A model generated the notes under the pieces. The model saw only the letters and a program-made list of their open reading frames with translations, was not told the origin of the DNA and did no database searches. From Cryptomeria japonica (Eukaryota > Streptophyta > Pinopsida > Cupressales > Cupressaceae), in the NCBI RefSeq assembly GCF_030272615.1, contig NC_081405.1, positions 317,237,041 to 317,301,040 on the forward strand: DNA of 64,000 bases, written 5' to 3'. Shown piece after piece: positions 22,336-33,430 of this stretch. How positions within the stretch are numbered: position 1 is the first letter of the stretch; each line of letters opens with the position of its first letter. A program made the translations under genes and the position numbers.

Positions 22336-24185
22336 AATGATAAAAACTTAATTCTTTTGAATTTTGGTTTGTAACACCAATACTTAGGGCATGCAGTTGA
22401 TTTGATAGTGATATGTTGAATATTTTTTATTTTATTCAGTTTTGAAGTCCAACTAATTATAATTTAGATATAGGTGAAGGTTTGAAAACATAACTTGTTC
22501 TATATATATATCAAAATTCAATTTAATTTTTTTTGTTAGAAAGAAGACATCAATACCTAGTGCATAATATTTTTTAGATTTGTTTTGAATTAGTTTACTA
22601 TTTTTCCCAATAGATTGAACAAAGAAGTTCATGTTCGGTGAAAAACATACATTCATAATAAATAAAATAAAAATATATTGATGAAATTAAATATATTATA
22701 AATTATACTATTTGGAAAGCTTATAATAAGGACTAAATACTTAAAAAAATAAAACTTCCAAATGAATTCGACCCCCAAAAGTTAATGTAAAATTAGTTTT
22801 TTATTAGCATTTGATAGATGCAAAGTAGACTCCATTGCAAGTATGATTCAGAAGTAGAGAGGTTCTATCCAAGAAATTTTGATCTAAGAGCCTTTGATCT
22901 AACTCTCTTTAATTAATTACTTCTAATGGGACCTCTTAAAGCTTAAATCATTATATTTTCTAAAAAATGTATGATTTTAACAAAAATCAGGATGTACCAA
23001 AGAGTGGGCCTTTTTTTATCATTTATAGAAAACCAATTATGTGTTTGGGGATGCACATCACTCTTAAAAATGTTGTTTGTTGTAAAAAACTATATTTCTA
23101 TGGCAGAATCTAGCAATGAATAAAGAATTGCATAACCATTACTCTTACAGAACCATTATGACACTGAGAACCGTGCGGAATGAGAAATTCAAACATATGT
23201 TGCCCTAAATAGAATCTAATGCCAAGAAGGGTAGGGGAAGAGTGGTGACCTGCCAACAATAAATGAGATGAGGCATCTAATGGAGGAAACAATAACCTTA
23301 TATATGTGCATGACATCTCAATTTCAAGAGCTACAATTTGATATTCTCTACGAGAAAAATCTCCATTTCTTTAGGATAAAAATAGCAGGCAAATAATCAC
23401 CCATTTTCTTCTGGAGAAACAATCTCTTCCATTATTTATGTGCAAGGGATTGGAAGAATTAGCAGGTCATGCATGCATTCAAAATTTGGTGTTAATACTT
23501 CTATAAGCCTTTTAATTGAAGGATTGTTGATGAGGTTTTGTTTTGTAGGTTTCCCCATTCTCCCGATAACATGCCAAGGGAAGCATAATCTTTTGCCAAC
23601 TCTTACACATCAGAAACGCATCACACAAAGGTACCATTGTTGTATTTCAATCTTATATTTTTTTGAAATTATAGTCGTAGCTCTATAGAAAAATAGATAC
23701 TTTATCTGCTCCATGGATTAGAAAAAGTTTTTATTATTTAAGTGTATGGTTATATATATGTGCTTACATAATAAGAGATATCTCTCACATTTTATGTGTT
23801 TAATCTATGTCAATTTGATCAAGTATGGCCAAGGCCTTTGTCCAACAACAATAGAGTGAATGTAGCATTCTAGAATAGAAGCAATTGTATAGCCTCTATC
23901 ACTGCCAAATGGAAAGACATTGGCTTTTCATCCAAAATTGTTGTCCAACTTTAGTAACTATTGAGAGGTGGAAGAGGATACAATCATTCGAATGCTTTTG
24001 CAGAGATACATTTTGTGAGATAAGATCCATTTTAGTTCTGCAAAATTTCCTTCTTTTTATTTCGCCATTGATTTATTTCTGGATGAATAAGTTGGAGGAT
24101 TCAATAGCTTGCAACTTGGATGAAAGAAAAGTGAAATACAAGTTCCATATAGTACAGTGGGCATTTGGGTTTACAACCATTCTTC

Positions 24186-24600
24186 TTCACAACAAACCTA
24201 TTAAAATGAACAATGCAAAAGGTGAACAAATTAATACATTCTAAATTAATCCTCCTCTTGATTGTTTTACTATTTTGATTAAATCTATATAGAAATCTTA
24301 TTGACAAAAAACTTGCTAAAATAAAGACAATAAAACAGATTTGATTGTTTCCATTAAATTTTTCTTTTTTTCATTTTTTTGATTAAACCTATATAGAATT
24401 CTTATCAACAACAAACTTACTAAAATGAATAATATGTAAAACATAAAAAAAATTAGTAGATTCTAGAATTAATCCTCATTTAATTATTTTAATGTGTCCA
24501 TTAGACCAATATAGAATTCTTATCCACAATAAACTTTCTAGATGAGCACAATATAAAATGTAAAGAAATTAATACATTCTAAAATTAATATGAATGTGTT
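24186..24600. repeat. degenerate tandem repeat, unit about 105-125 bp
   Basis: A motif reading roughly 'gattaaacctatatagaatt' followed by 'cttatcaacaacaaacttac' recurs near 24276, 24380 and 24503, with an 'attaatacattctaaaatta' segment in each unit. Two further units lie at 25040-25260 beyond the telomere-like tract. Confidence 0.6.
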
Positions 24601-24729
24601 CAACAAAAGAAAATACTAATTTTAAAGGTAATTGAACATTAATAAATTTAGTAACAAACCATAGAAGAAAGGTAAGTGAACAACATTCGATTAGGATTAG
24701 AATTTAATTGGGGTTAGACTTAAAGTTCA

Positions 24730-24960
24730 TATTCAATTAGGGTTATAGCTAGTGTAATAAATAGAATTATTGGTAGGGTTATATTATGCTTAGAGATAAA
24801 ATGAAAATTAGGGTTAGGGTTAGAATTAAAATTAGAGTTAGGGTTAGAATTAAAATTAGAGATAGGGTTAAGGATTAAAGAATGGTTAAAGTAGGGGTTA
24901 TAGTTCAATTAGTGTTCAATTTGTTTAGAGTTAATTTGGAGTGCAATTATGATTACGGTT
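24730..24960 (+). repeat. interstitial telomere-like GGGTTA-rich tract
   Basis: Repeated GGGTTA and related GGGTTAGAATTAAAATTAGA units, densest at 24810-24880. The canonical plant repeat is TTTAGGG, so this is either a degenerate interstitial telomeric tract or an independent simple repeat. Confidence 0.5.
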
Positions 24961-25477
24961 AAAAATTCATCTAAAATTTGCTTTGGAAAAACTCTGAATC
25001 TCTAAAAACTCTTGAAATCCTCATTCTATTTTTTCCTATGTTTTACTTGGTTTGATTAAATCTATACAAAAATCTATCAACAATAAACCTACTTAAATAA
25101 ACACAAAAAAACATAAGATGAAATTACTACATTACAAGATTAATTCTTATTTTGAGTTTTTCATTGTTTGGATTAAACCTATATAAAATTCTTATCAACA
25201 AAAAACTTACTAAAATGAGCATAATGTACAAAATTAATATGGATATGTTAAACAAAGGAAAATCTCAATTTGAAGAATAATAAAACTTTATTTTAAAAAA
25301 ATTGTAAAAAATATATTTGGAAACTTAAAACAAGATCTAACAAATCACTAGTTTACATCATCTTCAAATTCTTAATGGTTTAAAAGTTATAGGTGTTGGA
25401 AAGCGAAGGTGTTTTTCAAAATGTTCATCTAAGTGTCAAAGTTGGTCAAAAAGTGGGAACCAGTATTGTGAGTTCAG

Positions 25478-26756
25478 CCAACATTTATTCTCTCTAATAT
25501 CCTATTCAATCTTTTCTTATAACATCTATATTCTTTACTCTTAGTAGAATAACCCAAAAATATTCCTTCATCACTTCTAGGATTAAATTTTCCCAATGCA
25601 CCATCCCTTCTAATGTAGTATTTACCTCCAAAAATTTTGAAATATCTAACAGTAGGGGTATGACCAAATCATAATTCATAAGGAGTCTTATTGGTATCAC
25701 CTTTTTTGTGTACTCTGTTGAAAGTGTATACGATGATATCGACAACTTCTCTACAATAGATATCAAACAATTTAGCTTTAGTCATCATTTTCCTTGCTGC
25801 ATCCAATATGGTTCTAATTTTCCTTTCCACCAATCTATTTTGTTGTGGAGTTCTAGGTGCAAAAATTTATCTTCTGATTCCATTCTTCACACAATAAATT
25901 GTTGAGTTCACCGGATGTAAACTCACCTCCTTGATCTGTTCTTAAGCATTTTATCTTCAATCTTGTCTTAGTCTCAAGCATAGCTTTGAAGATTCTAAAT
26001 TTCTCAAGAGCTTCTGATTTTTCTTTTAAAAATGCAACCCACATCATTCTAGAGTAGTCATTGATAAGTAACATAAAATATCTATCACCTTGAAAACTTT
26101 TAGTGCTTGTCAATCCACATAGATTAGTATGAATAAGATCAAGAATTTCATTAGATTCATCATGTATCCTTCTAAAAGAAGTTCTGACTTGCTTACCCAT
26201 TTGACATTTTCTACATACCAAATTATAAGGCTTGACAATCTTGGGCAAATCTTTGACAGCCTGTGTTGAATTGATCTTCACTATGGAATCAAAATTTACA
26301 TGACAAATCCTCTTATGCCATAACCAACATTTATCAATCTGAGAAATCAAACAAGCTTTCCCACCAGAGTTCAAATGAAGAATGTTTACATTGGTCTGGG
26401 TTCTTGAAGCAATTTCCAATCTAGATCTATTGATGATCTTGCATTTTCCATCCTTGAATTGCAAATGAAATCCTCTATCCACAATCTGACCTACACTTAA
26501 GAGATTATGCTTCAAGCCTTCAACATAATAAACATTATCAGTGTTAATCTTACCGTCCAATGATATTGTTCCTTTCCCTTTGATCCTACATGCCTTGTTG
26601 TCTCCAAATCTAAATAGTCCGCAATCAAATTTCTTGTATACTTGATAGAAATTTTCTCTTGTCACCAATCATGTGATGTGAGCATCCACTGTGTATAACC
26701 CATTCATCCTTTTCTTCGATTTTAGAAGCTAAAGCCTTCTTTTTAGTATGATTTGC
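25478..26756 (-). pseudogene. protease and integrase of D
   Basis: The protease triad reads His-Ser-Gly instead of Asp-Ser-Gly (near 26690), so the catalytic Asp is gone. A 271-residue open stretch (25853-26668) holds the pre-integrase region with a complete HHCC set (Trp-His, Cys-His, Cys-X2-Cys). The integrase core has the first catalytic Asp changed to Asn (His-Thr-Asn-Leu-Cys-Gly), while the second (Thr-Asp-Gln-Gly-Gly) is kept. The frame is lost near 25853, before the Glu. Confidence 0.8.
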
Positions 26757-27880
26757 TTAAATGAAAGGTTTCAAAGAATTATCCTTGATAGCAATAAAGA
26801 CCCAATCTTTACATGAGCTTCCATTGTCAGTTCCACTTATAGGTTCATCATCGTCATTAGTAATACCCAAATCATCATCACCAGCACAATAGCATGATCT
26901 ATCCTTATTCCTTCTAAATCTAGATCTATTCAGATATTCTAGATTAGGCTTATAATTCTTCACAAATATTTCATGATTCCTAGCAGCTCTTCCAGGACAT
27001 TTAGAAGCAAATGACCAATCTTATTGCATGAAAAACATTTAAAGGGCACTTTTCCTTCATACTTACTTCCAATCGGTCCTTTATGAATTCTTCTAGCAAT
27101 CAAGACTTCCAACTCTTCAAGTTCTTTATCTTCCCTTTCAATGTCCTCCAAATCTTTAACATATAATTCCTTCCAATCTATCTTTTTCTTACCGGAGGTA
27201 GATGCTTTAAATGGAGTTTCAATTTTAGTAGCACTTTTATCTCCAAGTTCCTCAAGTTCAAAAGTAGTCAATTTCCAAAGTAGTGTATCTCTGGTAACAA
27301 GGGTACTTGACATTGTCTAGAGTTCATTGATTGCAGTAGCCATCATCTTATAAGTCGGAGGTAGAACTCTCAAAACCTTTGACATAATCTCATTCTCACT
27401 AAGTGATCCTCTGAAACATTTGATTCCCATAACAATCTCATTTGTAATCTATCCATGAAAGAACTTATCTTCTCATCTTCTTCCATCTTCAAAGTTTCAT
27501 TTCCTACCCAGAAACCTTCAAGTTTTTTAATCTTTACTGCTTGATCGCCTTCATATAGTGTTTCAAGATTTGTCTAGATTAGCTTTGCATTCTCTAACTC
27601 TATTACATTTAATATATATATATATTCATCAAATAGGGTTATTAACAATGTTGTTTTTGCTTAAACATCATTTTCAGCTCTCTTATGTTCATCACGAGGT
27701 GCCAATGTTCTAGAATTAGGATCATGAGGTATATACCCTTTCTCCATTATCTCCCAAACTTCAGTTCCAAGACATTTCAGATGAATCCATTTACTTCTTC
27801 CATATTTTGTACTTTGTACAATCAAATCTAGGACTCTCCTTCCAGTAGGAGTTGAATGTGGAACTAGATGCAGTTGCCAT
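26757..27880 (-). pseudogene. gag of D
   Basis: Begins at an ATG (27878-27880) in the usual context about 45 bases after the primer binding site, then breaks quickly with many stops. The piece 26960-27313 carries the gag C-terminus and the first half of the zinc knuckle (Cys-Phe-Ser-Cys-Asn-Lys-Ile-Gly-His). A frameshift removes the last Cys, and the frame resumes as 26757-26963. Confidence 0.75.
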
Positions 27881-27922
27881 TAGATCTCCTCAAGTGGTTA
27901 AGCTTATGCAGACTAGACCAAT

Positions 27923-27934
27923 GCTCTAATACCA
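27923..27934 (-). other. primer binding site of D
   Basis: The minus strand reads TGGTATTAGAGC, one change from the initiator-Met-tRNA match, two bases from the LTR. Confidence 0.75.
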
Positions 27935-27936
27935 AT

Positions 27937-29133
27937 TGTTAGACAGATCTGATACTGAGAGTAAACTGAGAGGGGGGGTGAATCAGTTTACTATCAGAAA
28001 TAAGAACTATTGCATATCAAAAACCTTATAACCGAAGCACAAAGAAACCAACACAATGAAGGAAAAAAAATGAAAGCATAGTACACACAACACCAATATT
28101 TTTGACGTGGAAAACTTGGTAAAGGGAAAAACCATGGTGAGAAACCTTACCCACAATCAGATAATACTTCTACAACAGTATGCTAAATAATTACAATGGG
28201 GATTGCACTTGCAATCAGGCCAACTACCTAGAGCACACTACTAATCACAAAAGAGAAGTCTCACTAACATACAAAAAATTGGACTACAATCTAAAAATAA
28301 TGAACTATGAAAGTAGCATCTCCTAATTCTTGATAAAATTTTGGTTAAGCACAAATGCTTGCCTTGCAATACTAAAAACCTTCTAACGAATGATATATCA
28401 CTTGTTCACACATAAACCTTCCTTTGATAATGCAACATAACCATCGATCCCATTCCTCTTATCGATATCAAAAATACATGAATAAGTCACCTATAAATAC
28501 AGATCATCAACCTTATGATAAGGTCAGCTAAACCCTAAACCCAAAAATGCATAATAACAAAACTTACAATACACGATATCACCAGACCAATATTATGATT
28601 TGCATTACATAGCATGGACCTAATTCAAATATCCAAACAATTATATCCTCTAAAAATTTTGTTAAGACCAAAATCCGTCAAGTTTCACCAACAGGTAGAA
28701 ACCCTTAGTGAAGTAACATAGAAAGTTTGACCAGATCCAAATAGGACCACCATAACAACACACTAGCGAATGCAAAGTCACCAAACACTCAGAATATGAC
28801 CTAGAAGAACCTTTAACATGATAAAAACATCAAATATCACTTACTAGTAAAGCTAATCGGTACCGGGAAATACCAACCCTGAACATAAGTGATAGTTACT
28901 GAAGCACCAAAACATGAACCAATAGAAAATGAAAAGCATATAACCATCCAGAATAAGCATCCAAAACCACATCCAAGGATCTGATCATACCAGATAAAAA
29001 TCGAAGCCAAAACCAAGATAAACACCAACACAAACCGAGATAGGTCCAATCGAGATATCAAGACCATATCCAACCAGGATACATTGTTGACATCATTTGC
29101 CAACACTTAGCCAAATCCAACATATTGCCAACA
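27937..29133 (-). repeat. 5' LTR of D (1,197 bp)
   Basis: On the plus strand it starts TGTTAGACAG and ends GCCAACA, followed by the TATAG target duplication at 29134. The G-rich tract after the start is the complement of the copia U5 C-rich tract. Confidence 0.88.
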
Positions 29134-29181
29134 TATAGAACAAACAAAAGGATTCAATCTATCAAACACTCTAGATATGGT
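29134..29181 (+). pseudogene. short RT piece of C between D and E
   Basis: 48 bases including the right TATAG duplication. In one frame it reads as the Ile-Glu-Gln...Gly-Phe...Asp-Met-Val region of copia RT, continuing exactly where C was cut at 19008 (a two-base loss at the junction apart). Its last five bases, ATGGT, are the left target duplication of E. Confidence 0.75.
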
Positions 29182-30752
29182 GTTGTTAAACACAAAATAC
29201 CATTGAGAGGGGGTTGAATCAGTGGTTCCTAAGTTTTTCCTCTTTTGATCTAACTTGAGAAGATCAGTTATTTACTTAACCACTTAAACAGTCAAACCGG
29301 TAATATAAGAAAGAAAGCCAAAGAGATCATACACACACAAGTAACTCACAACACCAGATTTATGAGGAAAACCCAATATGGGAAAAACCTTGGTGAGAAA
29401 AGCTGCTGAAGAGTATTGCTCCAATCCAGCCTCATAGGTAAAACACAGACTTACAACAATTTTGATCACCAACTCAAGGAGCACCAACCCTTGCACTTTT
29501 AGGGCACCAACCCAAGGAGCACCAACCCCTGCACCAAGCTTCAACTTGGTGATGTATATTGAAATCCTATTTGAATACAATTAAGGCTTCTTGTTGCAAA
29601 TGAATTCTACAACTCTTGAATCAAATAACTCTCTACCAATTGATAGTCTTTTCTCCTTGATTGAAACTCACACTGTCGGTTGTGAGATTGTTGTCTCTAT
29701 TTCTTGACCTCTGTTATCTTTCTCTCCCTCTCAAATAGTCTCTCAACACACTATGCCACACTAGGATGTTGCCTGCTCTGCCACACCTTACCAATTGGGC
29801 TTAACTGCAAGACTATGGTATTACCAGTAGAATCCTCTCACCGGTTTGCTTGCTCACACACACTACAACTTTCTCAAAACTCCTTCTGAAGTTTTCTCCT
29901 TTCTCACTCTCACTTCTCTTCTCTACTCAATCTTCATAGCATCAATTACATTTCCATTTGGAGCTCTCATCTCTTATCTAGTGATTTCTCGCTAGAACGA
30001 AATTCAAAAACATGAGCGGGTAGGGTTTCCTCTTTTTGACATAATCTTAATGAGATCCAATCCTACCTATCTCGGATCAATCACCTATCCTCAAAGCACG
30101 CACCTACACACAATTTCCATTATCCAATGCATATTTTCTGGAAATGGCAATCTTGAATTAGATCTTCTGCCATGAAATCAGTCAACACATAAAGCACTTT
30201 AGAAGTTTTCTTTTCAAGGACTTCCTGAATTAGATTTCCCTTGCATAGATTCAGGCCCCAACTAGTCTCTGATCTTCCTTTGTCATTCGTTCTTCCTTGA
30301 GCCACAATCATTAAGATACAATCTCGTGATTTGTGGCTCCTCGATTAATGGTGATTATCTGTTTCATCAACCCTATCGATGAGGCTTCACCAACCACAAC
30401 ATGTTTGCCACCTCTGCTTCACATGATGTCACAACGACCAAGACATGGCGCACCAACACACAGTCAATTCGACAAACACATATAGGTATATCCCTTTACC
30501 AATAGAGTTTTATTCTTTTGTTAATTGGTAGAGCATCTTGTACCAGTTGCACATCTTCACCTCCGGTGGTGTGATACAACTTTAACATTTTGTCTCTTCA
30601 TCATAAACAAGCAACCATCGTTTAGGTTACTTTATGTATCCTTCAGACCGGTTTCTACTTTATCGGTAGACCTTCATTCTTTATGCTCACCTTTTGTGGA
30701 TCTCCATCATGTCGGTTGACATCAATGACAACTTAGTACCAAAATACCAACA
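29182..30752 (-). repeat. solo LTR E (1,571 bp)
   Basis: Flanked by ATGGT at 29177-29181 and 30753-30757, with element C RT homology continuing across it (Asp-Met-Val before, Met-Val-Cys-Lys-Leu after). On the plus strand it starts near TGTTGTTAAACAC, has GAGAGGGGGTTGAATCAG soon after, and ends CCAACA with the usual GTTGACATCAATGACAAC motif just inside. No internal coding region is present, so it is best read as a solo LTR left by LTR-LTR recombination. It is longer than the other copia LTRs here. Confidence 0.75.
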
Positions 30753-31896
30753 ATGGTGTGCAAATTGAAGAAGACATTGTATGGATTGAAGCAAGCTTCT
30801 AGAGCTTGGTATGCAAGGGTTGACAAGTATTTGTTGAGGTAGGGATTTCAAAAAGGTACTACTTATAGTAATCTCTATTTTAAGGTTGAGGAAAATGATA
30901 TCTCGACTATAGTTGTTTATGTGGATGACGTAACCATTGGAGGAAATGTTTCTATGTACAAGAATTTTTCTGATGAGATGTAAGAAGTGTTCAAAATGTC
31001 TATGATTGGGGACATGAATTTATTTCTTAGTTTGTAATTTAGTTAGAAGGATGATGGTCATTTATTTCACAATATAAGTGTGTTAAAGAAATGTTGAAGA
31101 AGTTTGGAATGGAAAATCCTAAACCTATTTGTACTCCTATATGACTAATCATTATAAGTCAAGTAAAGATGTTAAATATCCAAAGACTGATGGGAACAAA
31201 TATGTAATTAGTGATGGATGATTACTATATCTAAATATTACCATGCTAGATATCATGCATGATATTTGTCTTGTGGCTAGATTCTAGCAAGATCCCACAG
31301 AAACACATGTTGTTGAGAAAAGAATTATTAGATACTTAAATGGAATGGAAGACTATGGTCTATGGTATCCCAGAAGATTTAATTTCACTCTTATTTCCTA
31401 TACTGATGCAAATTGGGTTGGTTGTGTGGATGATTGGAAAAGTACAAGTGGGGGTACATTTTTTCTTGGAACATGGTTGGTTTCTTAGTCAAGTAAGAAA
31501 TAAGATTTGGTATCTGTATCTCCTACTGAAGCTGAATATATTTTGTTGTTAGTTGCTACAAATAGGTATTATGGATGAAACAAACTCTAAAGGACATTTG
31601 AATAATGTTTGATGAACCCATTTCTATCTTTTGTGACAATACCAATACAATAAATATTTCTAAGAATGTGGTATTACATTAAAAAATGAAACACATTTCA
31701 ATCTAGTATCACTTCTTGAGAGATAAGGTATTGGAGAATGAGGCAAAACTTGATTATGAACCTACAAAATAATATATTGTCAATATCTTTACTAATGTGC
31801 TTGGTAACGATATTTTTTAATATCTCTGGGAGAAATTGGGGGTTATTTCCCATCCTTTTTCTAAACTAAATGCATACGGTGGTGTATCATTCAAGT
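30753..31896 (+). pseudogene. RT 3' half and RNase H of C
   Basis: Resumes at Met-Val-Cys-Lys-Leu-Lys, then Tyr-Gly-Leu-Lys-Gln-Ala, Ala-Trp-Tyr-Ala, and the catalytic Tyr-Val-Asp-Asp near 30918. RNase H shows Tyr-Thr-Asp-Ala-Asn-Trp (about 31400) and later a degraded Asp-Ile-Phe-Thr-type end. Stops and at least two frameshifts are present. The ORF at 31340-31552 is a shadow frame. Confidence 0.8.
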
Positions 31897-32095
31897 GAGC
31901 ATCATGAATATTATTATTCTAGATTAATTATTCGAGGCTATCTCTAATGGGAGCTAAGTGTGGTTGTGAGTTTTGAGGATTTGAATAGAACAAGCTAACA
32001 TTTTTGACTTGGACCCTTTTTCCTTGATGGAAAAGGAGGAGAGAATGAGAAGTTGGCAAACAAAATGAGAAGATGTGAGTAAAAAATTAATTGGC

Positions 32096-32106
32096 AAAGG
32101 GGGAGA
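32096..32106 (+). other. polypurine tract of C
   Basis: AAAGGGGGAGA about 200 bases after the end of RNase H. The sequence beyond does not match the 5' LTR start, so the 3' LTR has been lost or replaced. Confidence 0.6.
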
Positions 32107-33430
32107 ATACTATATTAAAAAGCATTGATAATTTTTCTGGGTAAAAGCACAATGTTGTGTAACACTTTTATAAAGGCACCGACCAACCAAACTAAAACTA
32201 TTTAATTTAGACCGTAGAAAAGTGACATTTATAAATTGAATTTTCAAATGATGTAAACTAACCAAATGTAGAAATATTAATAAAAATTATGTTTGTTATT
32301 TTTTAAAAAATTTAGGAAAAAGATTGATATTTTTTTTATAATTTCGAAGGCAGATTTTTCATTGCTGAAAAATACTGAAAATAGTTTTTGGTCGGCAACA
32401 CCTCTTGACTAGTAAATTTATCATTAACCAAAAAAAAATAATGTTTTTAGAGAAGATTCTCTCACCTAGTGAAAAATAATTTTTTTAATTTTTTTTAATT
32501 TTATTCAATATTTATTTTTTAATTTTGAATTAGCCTCTTTTTTTAATTTAAAAGGCTCCTCACAATGTTTAATTAATAAAAATTGGGACGATTAGTTTCA
32601 AACTTTATAGGTAATCTATCAAGACATATTCTCTTTAGTTGACATGAGGAAAAGTCAAGGATTTTTTTAAGAGAATGTTGCTGACCAAAAAATAGGCTAT
32701 AGACATTGGTCCAAAGAGATAAAGGTGTAATCTAGCAATAGTAATTCACAAATAAGTTAAAAGTCTATTATCAAAGGGTTGGAATCCTAAAGGGAGATAT
32801 AGGTAGAAGGTGGAATTGATAGTCACCAGGTGACTAGGATAAGGAAGCCAAGACTAAGACAATTGATAAAAGACATACTTAATAAAGGAGATATAAGATA
32901 TATTGAGATATTAATATAAAAAGTCTACCTTACTAGTCTAATACTATGTGATATTTCTTTTCAATGAAGTAGTTAGATCAGACTTGAAATTCTTGTAATT
33001 GATCACCTCAATAGAAATGTCTATGGGGTTTTAGCTTCAACTGGCATAAATCCTTTCAGAATAGGACTCTCTCTCTCTCTCATCTTCCCCACCCTTCCCA
33101 TTTCTCCACCACCTCTCTCCCCCTCTCTCTCTCTCAAAAACATATAAGTTTCATAACACTTAGGTAGATTCCAAAGTGATAACACTAAAGTTTAGAGACC
33201 AAAGGTGCATACAAATTAAGTTTCCTTAACCTATATTCATTTTTTTCCCTTGAAGTGGTTCTTTCATCTTTGCTACCAACGAGCAATGACTATAATGTTA
33301 AAAACCTATACATGGTTTTTAACGTAAAAAATGTGTATGGATATTTTACACTATAGGCATTGTATTTTAGGGAACACAAACACATATATTTTAAGGGAAT
33401 GTAACCTGTATGAATTTTATTTAGTTAAAG
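32107..33430. other. non-coding AT-rich stretch
   Basis: No gene or LTR was recognised. It contains poly-T/poly-A tracts (32440-32560) and a split CT microsatellite (33068-33082, 33112-33135). Confidence 0.5.
33068..33135. repeat. CT-rich microsatellite
   Basis: Two (CT)n runs separated by a C-rich spacer. Confidence 0.8.

Larger units (their letters stand above)
22336..25477. other. 3.1-kb foreign block inside D
   Basis: No homology to the copia interior. It has no recognised gene, no LTR ends and no clear terminal inverted repeats. It holds a set of degenerate repeats of about 105-125 bp (24186-24600 and 25040-25260) and a telomere-like GGGTTA-rich tract (about 24730-24960). Short ORFs at 23440-23688 and 23885-24244 have no motifs I know. 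It may be a mobile element or repair-captured genomic DNA. Confidence 0.55.
19009..29133 (-). mobile_element. copia LTR retrotransposon D with an internal insertion
   Basis: Two LTRs of about 1.2 kb flank a 7.7-kb interior in minus orientation: primer binding site, gag, protease, integrase, then a 3.1-kb unrelated block, then RT, RNase H and polypurine tract. A TATAG duplication flanks it, and element C coding resumes on the other side, so D is a genuine insertion. Frameshifts, stops and lost catalytic residues make it inactive. Confidence 0.9.
14983..32106 (+). mobile_element. copia LTR retrotransposon C, split by D and E
   Basis: The coding order is gag, protease, integrase, RT, RNase H, then a polypurine tract. 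Pieces are 14983-19008, 29134-29181 and 30753-32106. With D and E removed the internal region is about 4.3 kb, normal for copia. It uses Tyr-Val-Asp-Asp in RT and a distinct gag, so it is a different lineage from A, B, D, H and the composite. The 3' LTR is not found after the polypurine tract. Confidence 0.85.

Noticed and set aside
23885-24244. 119-aa ORF in the foreign block of D as a host gene
   Set aside because: No recognisable domain; it ends inside the degenerate repeat array.
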